Below are positions 22,960 through 30,307 of a stretch of DNA of 34,621 nucleotides, one piece after another (position 1 is the first letter of the stretch; each line of letters begins with the position of its first letter). The stretch is from Bacillota bacterium (GTDB lineage: Bacteria > Bacillota > Dethiobacteria > DTU022). The position numbers and the translations under genes were made by a program. The stretch spans positions 1-34,621 of the forward strand of contig VGTO01000011.1 of the NCBI GenBank assembly GCA_016874655.1, written 5' to 3'. The notes beneath the pieces were generated by a model. The model ran no database searches. It was not told where the DNA came from and saw only the letters and a program-made list of their open reading frames with translations.

Positions 22960-24148
22960 CCTTTCTGCACGTAGAGTTATCTTTGTCGTCCTGGACGGTG
23001 CCGGAGTCGGTGCGTTACCTGATGCCGGCCAATATGGCGATCTGGGTTCCAACACTATTAAACATGTGCTGGAAAAGCATCAGGGCCTGAAACTAGATAA
23101 CCTCTACAGTCTGGGGTTGGCATCGATCTTAGGAACGGGAGAGGAACATCGCGACCTGCTTTTAGAGGGCAGTTCTTACGGGAAGATGAAACCTCAGTCT
23201 CCCGGAAAAGATACCACCAGCGGCCACTGGGAGCTTGCCGGTTTGGTGATTGAAAAACCTTTTCCCGTTTACCCTAACGGTTTCCCAGAATCGGTCATCA
23301 AGGCAGTAGAAGAAGCCTTCGGTCGCTCTGTGCTGGGTAATTTCTCTGCCTCAGGCACGGAGATCATCAAGGACCTTGGCGCGGAACATTTAAAAACCGG
23401 GTTTCCAATAGTCTATACTTCTGCTGATTCAGTTTTTCAAATTGCCGCCCACGAAAAGGTTGTCCCGCTAGAAACCCTTTATCGGTGGTGTGAACTGGCG
23501 AGGATTATTTTAGACGGCGAACACGCCGTTGGCCGCGTTATTGCCAGGCCTTTTAAAGGAGAGCAGGGAGCTTTTGTGCGCATACCCAAACGACGTGATT
23601 TTTCGCTTGCCCCCCCGGGGGATACACTGTTGGATTTAGTTGAAAAAGCCGGAAAATCTGTCGCAGTGATTGGCAAGGTTTCCGATATTTTTGCCCACCG
23701 TGGTGTAACCAAAAAACTTCCGGGCGGCAACAACGAAGCTATAGCCGCTGATTTAATGTACCTGATTGAGAACCGGGAAGGCGACCTGGTGTGGGCCACC
23801 TTCGGGGATTTCGATACTGTCTATGGACACCGTAATGATAGCTCCGGTTTCGCCGCTGCTCTTGAAAGATTTGATCTAAAACTGGCAGAGCTGTTATCTG
23901 CCCTGTCTGCCGGAGATCTCCTATTTATAACGGCCGACCATGGTTGTGATCCCACTTTTCCTACTACAGATCACACCCGCGAATATGTCCCACTGATGCT
24001 CTATCGACCCGATTTCAATTTTCAGGCAGCCGATCAGGATTTGGGTATCCTGAATAGCTACGCCGATCTCGCTGCTACCGCCGCAAACTGGCTTCAAGTC
24101 GATACGCCGCTTCATGGTACACCTTTATCCTGGAGCATCAATAACTAG
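22934..24148 (+). CDS. deoB: Phosphopentomutase
   Basis: Interconverts ribose/deoxyribose 1- and 5-phosphates in nucleoside salvage; alkaline-phosphatase superfamily, two Mn ions. The 404-aa protein has VVLDGAGVGALPDA near residues 18-31, KDTTSGHWE with the phosphorylated Thr, DTVYGHRND and ITADHGCDP near the end, all metal-site motifs of DeoB. The open frame extends into xerD, but homology begins just after ATG 22934, giving a 26-nt overlap with xerD. In relatives punA and dacF-spoIIA come next; here a CCA-enzyme-like gene starts right after the stop. Confidence 0.96.
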   Translation: MTNPTPGPNLSARRVIFVVLDGAGVGALPDAGQYGDLGSNTIKHVLEKHQGLKLDNLYSLGLASILGTGEEHRDLLLEGSSYGKMKPQSPGKDTTSGHWELAGLVIEKPFPVYPNGFPESVIKAVEEAFGRSVLGNFSASGTEIIKDLGAEHLKTGFPIVYTSADSVFQIAAHEKVVPLETLYRWCELARIILDGEHAVGRVIARPFKGEQGAFVRIPKRRDFSLAPPGDTLLDLVEKAGKSVAVIGKVSDIFAHRGVTKKLPGGNNEAIAADLMYLIENREGDLVWATFGDFDTVYGHRNDSSGFAAALERFDLKLAELLSALSAGDLLFITADHGCDPTFPTTDHTREYVPLMLYRPDFNFQAADQDLGILNSYADLAATAANWLQVDTPLHGTPLSWSINN

Positions 24149-24892
24149 ATGAGTGGTAGAATCTGGGTACAGGGTTTATTGCAGAAAAAACTTTCACCCC
24201 TGATCATTAAACTTCTGCAACAGGCCGGAATTTTAGCGGCAAACAACTGCTTACAACTATACCTGGTTGGTGGGCTGGTCAGAGATCTACTGCTTGACAG
24301 CTCCCTGCAATATGATTATGACCTGGTTGTGACCGGCGATGCCGGTCAATTTGCTGCGCTGCTACAAACGCAGGTTGGCGGACGTCTCACCCTTTATCCA
24401 CGGTATTTAACAGCGACTATCACGCTTGATGCCGATACAAAGTTTGATCTGGTCACGGCCAGGAAGGAAAGCTACAGCAAGCCTGCCGCCTTGCCTTACG
24501 TGGAGGCATCTGATTTAAAAGATGATCTTTACCGGCGCGATTTTTCGGTTAACGCATTGGCCTCTTCTTTACTACCCGGTGAATGGGGTTTACTTTACGA
24601 TTATTATCACGGTTACGACGATTTGCAAAATAAACTGATCAGGGTCTTTCATCCCAACAGCTTTATCGATGATCCACTGCGGATCATCAGGGCAATCCGC
24701 TTCGAACAACGCTATGCCTTTACGATTGAAAAACAGACCCTTTCCTACCTGATCGGGGCGATTAGGGCAAAAAACCTGGCCCTTGTTGATCAGCAGCGTC
24801 TGGCTCGCGAAGTGAAAAATATTTACCTTGAGCCTCAGCCGAAGATAGTATTGGAGCGGTTACAGGAACTGGGCGTTGGAATTTTGCGCTGA
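24149..24892 (+). CDS. Short tRNA nucleotidyltransferase/poly(A) polymerase family protein
   Basis: A class II nucleotidyltransferase head domain: LVGGLVRDLLLD (39-50), catalytic YDYD (Asp 56 and Asp 58), LYRRDFSVNALA (127-138) and DPLRIIRAIRF (175-185), then a neck helix region (LVDQQRLAREVKNIYLE). CCA-adding enzymes and poly(A) polymerases of this family are typically above 400 aa because of body and tail domains; this 247-aa protein stops at the neck. The following 160 bp in any frame do not continue the fold, so it is either a natural short form or an old truncation. The start directly abuts the deoB stop, with only GGAG as a ribosome site. Its tRNA role is uncertain. Confidence 0.75.
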   Translation: MSGRIWVQGLLQKKLSPLIIKLLQQAGILAANNCLQLYLVGGLVRDLLLDSSLQYDYDLVVTGDAGQFAALLQTQVGGRLTLYPRYLTATITLDADTKFDLVTARKESYSKPAALPYVEASDLKDDLYRRDFSVNALASSLLPGEWGLLYDYYHGYDDLQNKLIRVFHPNSFIDDPLRIIRAIRFEQRYAFTIEKQTLSYLIGAIRAKNLALVDQQRLAREVKNIYLEPQPKIVLERLQELGVGILR

Positions 24893-24941
24893 TCAGACAG
24901 TGCCGGTAATGGTGCTCGTTGCGTAGATGCAGCTGTACGGT

Positions 24942-24970
24942 TTGGAAACTTGAGGTTAGTTTGATATAAT
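24942..24970 (+). promoter_or_regulatory. Sigma-A promoter, extended -10, for the M50 protease gene
   Basis: TTGGAA (24942-24947), 17-nt spacer, TATAAT (24965-24970) with TGA immediately before it (extended -10). The gene begins 89 nt downstream; the leader contains the 17-nt sequence shared with 970-986. Confidence 0.75.
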
Positions 24971-25058
24971 TAAAAAGCTATTTTTTTTGAGCCTTAGGAA
25001 TTGCTATTTAACCCGACAACAGAGAAGGTTCAAGTTCGACCTTGAAGGAGGTATATTT

Positions 25059-25688
25059 ATGCTGGGATTAGATCCCATTGTTATAGCGTTGCGCATACCG
25101 GCCTTGCTGATTGCCATCACCTTTCACGAATTTGCTCATGCCCGCATGGCTTATTACTTTGGCGATACCACTGCCCACCGACAGGGTAGGATGAATTTAA
25201 ACCCACTCAGCCATCTCGACCCGATCGGCACAATCATGATTTTGCTGGTTGGCTTTGGCTGGGCAAAGCCTGTACCGATCAACCCTTACAATTTTAACCA
25301 GTACCGAAAAGGGTTACGCTGGGTCTCCTTTGCCGGACCGCTGGTCAACTTTATTCTTGGATTTTTAAGTCTACTCTTTTTTTCCGTTCTGATCAGCAGG
25401 GGTATTACGGACGGCCTATTTCTGCAGTTTGTAATGGTATTGACTCAACTAAACATATTGCTGGGCATCTTTAATTTAATTCCCATTCCGCCCCTGGACG
25501 GCTCAAAAATACTGATGTCTCTTTTGCCCGATGCTTATTTAGGCCACTACCGGACCATAGAACAGTACGCGCCGCTGATTCTCTTACTTTTAATTATTAC
25601 CAGGGCTCTTGGGGTGATAATCTTTCCACTTTTTAACCTGGTGCTTACTCTTTTTTCAACCATTATCGGTTTCATTCCCGGGTTATAA
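25059..25688 (+). CDS. M50 (site-2 protease-like) membrane metalloprotease
   Basis: A 209-aa polytopic membrane protein of the short YwhC/Rip-like M50 group. Zinc-site motifs are HEFAH (23-27) in the first transmembrane helix and the distal NLIPIPPLDG (139-148) supplying Asp 147; NPLSHLDPIG (48-57) is the family connector. About five hydrophobic helices are visible. Members cleave substrates within the membrane, but the target is unknown here. In spore formers a related protein, SpoIVFB, processes sigma-K; this short form is a general-purpose relative. ATG 25059 has the perfect ribosome site AAGGAGGT; the upstream in-frame extension is not needed. It precedes trpS, as in many Clostridia. Confidence 0.92.
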   Translation: MLGLDPIVIALRIPALLIAITFHEFAHARMAYYFGDTTAHRQGRMNLNPLSHLDPIGTIMILLVGFGWAKPVPINPYNFNQYRKGLRWVSFAGPLVNFILGFLSLLFFSVLISRGITDGLFLQFVMVLTQLNILLGIFNLIPIPPLDGSKILMSLLPDAYLGHYRTIEQYAPLILLLLIITRALGVIIFPLFNLVLTLFSTIIGFIPGL

Positions 25689-25733
25689 AATCCGAAGCTG
25701 ATCTAGATCATGTTAATGTTTTGAGGAGGAATA

Positions 25734-26726
25734 GTGGCAGTGCATAAAAAAACGGTCTTTTCCGGCATTCAGGCCTCGGGTCATCTGCACCTGGGTAACT
25801 ATTTAGGGGCGATTCGAAACTGGAAAGCAATGCAGGAAGAATACAGCAATTATTTTTGTGTCGTGGACCTGCATACCATTACGGTGCCCCAGGATCCCAT
25901 CGAACTGAAAACGAACATTCGTGAAGTGGCAGGGCTGCTGATTGCTGCCGGCCTCGATGAAGCGCATTCTGTGGTTTTTGTCCAGTCAAAGGTCAGGGCT
26001 CACTCTGAGCTGGCCTGGATTTTAAATTGTGTTACCCCAATGGGGTGGCTGCACCGTATGACCCAGTTTAAGGAGAAGTCGGAAAAACAAAAAGAGGAAG
26101 TAAGTGTAGGCCTCTTTGCTTATCCGGTTTTGCAGGCTGCCGATATACTTCTCTACGATGCTCATCTTGTTCCGGTTGGTGCAGATCAGAAGCAGCATGT
26201 CGAGCTCTGTCGCGATATCGCGCAGCGTTTTAACCATCGCTACGGTGAAGTATTTGTTTTGCCTGATGCCTTAATCCCTCCCGTTGGTGGACGGGTGATG
26301 GGTTTAATCAACCCCGAGAAAAAGATGAGCAAAAGCGAAGAGAAACAGGAAGATTCGATTTTTCTACTTGATACCCCCGATCAGATCCGCTCCAAGATCA
26401 AGCGGGCAACCACTGATTCAAGCAAAGAAATTGTTTTTGATCAGCAGAGACCGGGTATTAATAATCTGCTTACCATTTACCAGCTTCTAACGGGTGATAA
26501 CCGCGAGCAGATTGAAGCTCATTTTGAAGGAAAGAACTATAAAGTCTTGAAAGAAGATCTGGCCGAAGTAGTAATCGAAAGCTTGCGTCCACTCCAGGAG
26601 AAATATGCCTTACTAACCGGCGACAATAATTATCTCGATCAACTCCTCAGTCGCGGTGCTGAGCGAGCTGAGGCCCAGGCTGAAGCCAAGATCCACCAGG
26701 TTACCGTGTCGATGGGCTTACGATAG
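25734..26726 (+). CDS. trpS: Tryptophanyl-tRNA synthetase
   Basis: Class I aminoacyl-tRNA synthetase that charges tRNA-Trp. The 330-aa protein shows the HIGH-type motif in SGHLHLGNY (15-23), GADQKQHVELCRD (149-161) and the KMSKS loop KKMSKS (196-201); length is typical of the bacterial dimeric enzyme. GTG 25734 follows GAGGAGG closely (4 nt); the second GTG at 25740 is an alternative. The 45-bp gap upstream is too short for a T-box. Confidence 0.97.
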   Translation: MAVHKKTVFSGIQASGHLHLGNYLGAIRNWKAMQEEYSNYFCVVDLHTITVPQDPIELKTNIREVAGLLIAAGLDEAHSVVFVQSKVRAHSELAWILNCVTPMGWLHRMTQFKEKSEKQKEEVSVGLFAYPVLQAADILLYDAHLVPVGADQKQHVELCRDIAQRFNHRYGEVFVLPDALIPPVGGRVMGLINPEKKMSKSEEKQEDSIFLLDTPDQIRSKIKRATTDSSKEIVFDQQRPGINNLLTIYQLLTGDNREQIEAHFEGKNYKVLKEDLAEVVIESLRPLQEKYALLTGDNNYLDQLLSRGAERAEAQAEAKIHQVTVSMGLR

Positions 26727-26751
26727 CTTTTAAGAGTGGCAGGAGAAATTT

Positions 26752-27546
26752 ATGGCAATAGAGCAGGCTGAGTACAGAATAAAACTGCCTACCTTTGAAG
26801 GGCCTTTTGACCTTCTCTTTCATCTGATCAAGAAAGCAGAGGTAGATATCTGGTCGATTTCAATTGCCGCTATTACTGATCAGTATTTAGCCTATCTGCA
26901 GTCAATGCAAGAACTTAACTTAGATATTGCCAGTGAATTCCTGGTCATGGCGGCGACCCTGCTGCGCCTGAAATCAAAATTACTGCTGCCGAAACCGGTT
27001 ACGGAGGCAGAACAGGAAGAAGAGGAAGATCTCTTTGAGATTCACAGCGCCGAAGAGCTCTTTCAAAGACTCGAGGAATATCGGTTCTTCAAGGAAGTAG
27101 CTAAGAACCTGGAGAGCCGGGAGGACGAGCAGCGGAAAATTTACCTCCGCTCCACTGGCGGGCAAAAAGTTATGGTTTTTACCCAACAGGATTCAGTTTA
27201 TACAATCTGGGAAGGCGCTGATCATCTTAGTGACATTATGAATCGTTTTGCTGTGGTGAACACTGCTGATCAGTACATGCCATTTTTTAATGCAGTTGAA
27301 GACTTTATTGTTACCGAAAAGGCAGCATCTATAGCAGAGATTCTCAACAGCAGCAAAAAACCGCAGCCGATGGAGAAATTTATCGACGGCAGTGGTATCT
27401 GGGAGATGATCATCACCTTTATTGCCCTGCTGGAAATGGCCCGGCAGAAGAAAATAATTTTACTGCAGGAGAAGCTCTTTGGGCCGATCTTTGTGGTTTT
27501 ACGGGAAGAAAACCGGGAGAAGGACACAGAAGATGGACAGAGCTGA
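26752..27546 (+). CDS. scpA: Segregation and condensation protein A
   Basis: Kleisin subunit of the SMC-ScpAB condensin complex that organises and segregates the chromosome. The 264-aa protein begins with YRIKLPTFEGPFDLLFHLIKK, the conserved N-terminal SMC-binding region, followed by DIWSISIAAITDQYLAYL, an acidic linker (about 80-100), and a C-terminal winged-helix region with FIALLEMARQKKI. ATG 26752 has AGGAGA 6 nt upstream. It overlaps scpB by 14 nt, as expected for two partners made together. Confidence 0.96.
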   Translation: MAIEQAEYRIKLPTFEGPFDLLFHLIKKAEVDIWSISIAAITDQYLAYLQSMQELNLDIASEFLVMAATLLRLKSKLLLPKPVTEAEQEEEEDLFEIHSAEELFQRLEEYRFFKEVAKNLESREDEQRKIYLRSTGGQKVMVFTQQDSVYTIWEGADHLSDIMNRFAVVNTADQYMPFFNAVEDFIVTEKAASIAEILNSSKKPQPMEKFIDGSGIWEMIITFIALLEMARQKKIILLQEKLFGPIFVVLREENREKDTEDGQS

Positions 27547-28156
27547 ACAAAAAAGGGTAATTGAAGCAGTGCTTTTTTTAACAGAAGAACCCTTAAAAGC
27601 TGATCGAGTCGCCGTTGTTCTTGATACTTCGCCGGGAGAAGCCGAATACTTATTGCAAGAGCTAAAAAATGATCTCGCAGCCGCCAACCGCGGTATTCAA
27701 ATTGTTGAGACTGCTACTGGTTTTCAGATGGGAACAGTCCCTGAGCTTGCTCCATATTTAGAAATGGCTTTCAGTGAAGATGTGTCCAGCAACCTCTCGA
27801 CCGCAGCCCTGGAAGCTTTGGCGATCATCGCTTATAAACAGCCGGTAACCAGGATTGAAATTGAGTCGATTCGTGGAGTCCGAAGCGAACATGTTCTTGA
27901 GAATTTACTGAAAAGAAAATTAATCAAAATAAGCGGCCGTAAAGATGGACCGGGCCGGCCGCTTCTCTATGGCACCACAGCCGACTTTCTTAAATATTTT
28001 GGTCTGAAAGAACTAGCCGATTTGCCGCCGCTTGAAGTTGAATATGAAACGCGGGTGGAAAGTGATGTTGAAGCTGATGGGGATCAACAATCCAGTGCCG
28101 AAGAAGATCACTCGGCTACGATAACTGCAGAAGAAATTTCAGCAGACGGGAGTTAA
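27533..28156 (+). CDS. scpB: Segregation and condensation protein B
   Basis: A 207-aa winged-helix protein that dimerises and binds the ScpA linker in the SMC complex. Recognisable segments are VIEAVLFLTEEPL near the N-terminus, LSTAALEALAIIAYKQPVTR in the middle, IRGVRSEHVLENLLKRKLI and GRPLLYGTTADFLKYFGL, followed by an acidic tail. ATG 27533 lies in the overlap with scpA. In Bacillus the dacB-spmA-spmB genes come between scpB and the pseudouridine synthase; here only 5 bp separate them. Confidence 0.96.
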   Translation: MDRAEQKRVIEAVLFLTEEPLKADRVAVVLDTSPGEAEYLLQELKNDLAAANRGIQIVETATGFQMGTVPELAPYLEMAFSEDVSSNLSTAALEALAIIAYKQPVTRIEIESIRGVRSEHVLENLLKRKLIKISGRKDGPGRPLLYGTTADFLKYFGLKELADLPPLEVEYETRVESDVEADGDQQSSAEEDHSATITAEEISADGS

Positions 28157-28161
28157 GAACG

Positions 28162-28881
28162 ATGCGTTTGGCGAAATACCTGGCGCAGTCGGGAGTTGCT
28201 GCAAGAAGAGCAGCAGAAGTTATGATTAAAGAGGGTCGGGTAACTGTGAACGGGCTAATCGAGCTAAGGCCGCAAACCCTGGTAACCGATGAAGATGTCA
28301 TTACAGTTGACGGCGAGAGAATCAGGCAGCAGGAGGTTAAATTGTATTTTTTGCTGAACAAGCCTTCAGGCTATCTCTCTACCGTTCGCGATACGCATAA
28401 CCGGGCAACAGTATTAGATCTGCTAAAAGATAAACAAGATCGGCTCTACCCGGTAGGTAGACTGGACTTAAATACCAGCGGAGTACTGCTCTTAACCAAT
28501 GATGGAGAACTCGCTCACCGGCTCACCCATCCCCGGTATGGGATTAAAAAGATTTACCGGGCCGGGATAAAAGGAATTCCCGGGAAAAAGGCTCTTGATC
28601 AGCTCCTTAACGGGGTAGAGATCGATGGTGATAGATGTATTCCTGATGATGTAATACTTTTAAAGACCGACCAGGAGAAGATGCATTCACAACTGCAGAT
28701 CACCTTAACAGAAGGAAGGAAGCGGCAGGTTAGGAAGATACTTGCTGCGATTAATCATCCAGTTTACAATCTGGAGCGAATCAGTTTTGCCGGATTGACA
28801 GCTGATTCACTGTCTAAAGGTGCCTACCGTTCCCTTTCAGAAATAGAGGTGAAACGATTATACAGTCTGGTTAACCTTTAG
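28162..28881 (+). CDS. rluB: 23S rRNA pseudouridine synthase, RluB family
   Basis: Converts a uridine of the 23S rRNA peptidyl-transferase region to pseudouridine. The 239-aa protein has an N-terminal S4 domain (MRLAKYLAQSGVAARRAAE) and the RsuA/RluB catalytic motif VGRLDLNTSGVLLLTNDGEL (about 96-115) with its Asp nucleophile, then RLTHPRYGIKKIYRA and EGRKRQVRKI. RluB versus RluF/RsuA rests on context (scpAB-rluB order) and on length. ATG 28162 has GGGAG upstream. Confidence 0.94.
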   Translation: MRLAKYLAQSGVAARRAAEVMIKEGRVTVNGLIELRPQTLVTDEDVITVDGERIRQQEVKLYFLLNKPSGYLSTVRDTHNRATVLDLLKDKQDRLYPVGRLDLNTSGVLLLTNDGELAHRLTHPRYGIKKIYRAGIKGIPGKKALDQLLNGVEIDGDRCIPDDVILLKTDQEKMHSQLQITLTEGRKRQVRKILAAINHPVYNLERISFAGLTADSLSKGAYRSLSEIEVKRLYSLVNL

Positions 28882-28909
28882 GGATTATCTTGTTATTCTG
28901 CTGTTTAGC

Positions 28910-28938
28910 TTGCAAATTAACCCTTCTAATGAGACAAT
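28910..28938 (+). promoter_or_regulatory. Weak promoter candidate before cmk
   Basis: TTGCAA (28910-28915), 17-nt spacer, GACAAT (28933-28938). The -10 matches only four of six positions. A 13-bp palindrome, ACGAAA-A-TTTCGT (28964-28976), lies just downstream and would suit a protein-binding operator better than an RNA hairpin, since its centre is a single base. Confidence 0.3.
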
Positions 28939-29004
28939 AAGAAAGCTGCTTCAGAAAAACTTCACGAAAATTTCGTACCGGATATTAGGAGATTGACCTA
29001 TAAA

Positions 29005-29685
29005 GTGAACAGTATGCAAAAAAAACCGAACGTTGCGATTGATGGACCGGCAGGAGCCGGAAAAAGCACAGTCGCCCGGGAAATTGGCAAGCGCCTGGGC
29101 TTAAAGTATTTAGATACAGGGGCTATGTATAGGGCGATTACCCTGAAACTGATCCGTAACAATATTGATTTAGATGACATTAATGCCCTCAGGTCAACCT
29201 TAAACCGGACCGTTATTCGCTTAGGGGATCAGCAAGAGGTTTATTTGGACGATGAAGATGTAACAGAGGAAATTCGCAAACCTTTCGTCAACGAGATGGT
29301 TTCACCGGTAGCAGCCCAGTCGGTCGTTCGACGACATCTGGTAGCCCTGCAGCAGCAGATAGCTTCCGAAACAAACGGGATTATCATGGAGGGCAGAGAT
29401 ACCACCTCGGTGGTGCTGCCCGATGCTGATTATAAGTTTTATCTTGATGCTTCTTTAGAGGAAAGGACGAGAAGGCGTAACCGGGAACAGCAGGAAAAAG
29501 GCATTTCGCTCAGTGCTGAAGAGGTAGCAATACAGATTTTAAAACGGGATAATATCGATTCGCAGCGTGCAGATTCACCGCTGACCATTGTACCGGATGC
29601 GACTATAATTGATACTACAAATATGGATTTCGAAGGAGTCGTTAATGAGATAATCCAAATCATTAACACGGGAAAGCAGCCCTAA
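29005..29685 (+). CDS. cmk: Cytidylate kinase
   Basis: Phosphorylates CMP/dCMP with ATP. The 226-aa protein has the P-loop GPAGAGKS (14-21), LDTGAMYRAIT (the conserved LDTGxxYR motif), GRDTTSVVLPDADYKFYLDA, and DNIDSQRADSPL near the C-terminus. TTG 28993 opens the frame but overlaps nothing useful as a ribosome site; AGGAGA (28987-28992) is 12 nt before GTG 29005, and ATG 29014 is farther still, so GTG 29005 is the best though imperfect choice. In GRDTTSVV the usual Gly-Thr (GRDIGTVV) differs slightly. It heads the cmk-plsC-ispH run. Confidence 0.95.
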   Translation: MNSMQKKPNVAIDGPAGAGKSTVAREIGKRLGLKYLDTGAMYRAITLKLIRNNIDLDDINALRSTLNRTVIRLGDQQEVYLDDEDVTEEIRKPFVNEMVSPVAAQSVVRRHLVALQQQIASETNGIIMEGRDTTSVVLPDADYKFYLDASLEERTRRRNREQQEKGISLSAEEVAIQILKRDNIDSQRADSPLTIVPDATIIDTTNMDFEGVVNEIIQIINTGKQP

Positions 29686-29701
29686 AGAAACAGGTGAAAA
29701 T

Positions 29702-30307
29702 TTGCTCTATTATTTTGCGCGGTTTATTTTTTTAATCTATCTTAAAGTTTTCTACCGCATAACCATCTTCGGCAGGACCAATATCCCCGGCCGCAAGCCT
29801 TTTATAGTCTGCGCCAATCATATCAGCTGGCATGACCCTCTTTCTGTTGGAGTAGCGCTAGCGGCCCGGTACAGAATTAATTACATGGCCAAAAAAGAGC
29901 TTTTTAGTAATTTCATCTTACGCTTTTTATTAATCCGCGCCGGGGCATTTCCGGTTAACCGCCAGGAGGCGGATCTGATCGCCGTTAAGAAGGCGTATCT
30001 GATCCTAAAAGAAGGTAACGTATTAGGATTATTCCCGGAAGGAACCCGTAGTGCGAGCGGCGTTATGCAGAAAGCATATAATGGTGCCGCGCTGATCGCT
30101 GTCCGCAGTGGTGTTCCGATCCTGCCGGTGGCGATAGAAGGTCCGTATCGCCTGTTTAAGCCGGTTAAAGTCCATATTGGCAAACCATTTGTTTTGCCTC
30201 CACTTATTTATGAGCAAAAAAATAAAAAAAGAGAGCAACTGGAAGAAATGAGCGATCTGATTATGAATACTATCAGCCGGTTGCTGACGGAGCAGAAAAA
30301 TAAGTGA
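29702..30307 (+). CDS. plsC: 1-acyl-sn-glycerol-3-phosphate acyltransferase
   Basis: Acylates lysophosphatidic acid to phosphatidic acid at the membrane. The 201-aa protein has an N-terminal hydrophobic segment (about 1-22), the catalytic H-x4-D in ANHISWHDP (His 40, Asp 45), GAFPVNR (81-87) and FPEGTRS (111-117), and a PVAIEG block, matching the PlsC family in order and spacing. TTG 29702 follows AGGTGA; cmk lies 16 bp upstream. The stop overlaps the ispH start codon. Confidence 0.94.
   Translation: MLYYFARFIFLIYLKVFYRITIFGRTNIPGRKPFIVCANHISWHDPLSVGVALAARYRINYMAKKELFSNFILRFLLIRAGAFPVNRQEADLIAVKKAYLILKEGNVLGLFPEGTRSASGVMQKAYNGAALIAVRSGVPILPVAIEGPYRLFKPVKVHIGKPFVLPPLIYEQKNKKREQLEEMSDLIMNTISRLLTEQKNK

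Noticed and set aside
24893-25058. Frameshifted remainder of the CCA-like gene
   Set aside because: Translation of all three frames gives no body- or tail-domain sequence, and the segment carries a promoter and leader for the next gene.
25689-25733. T-box riboswitch before trpS
   Set aside because: The gap is 45 bp, far too short for a T-box, and contains only the ribosome site.
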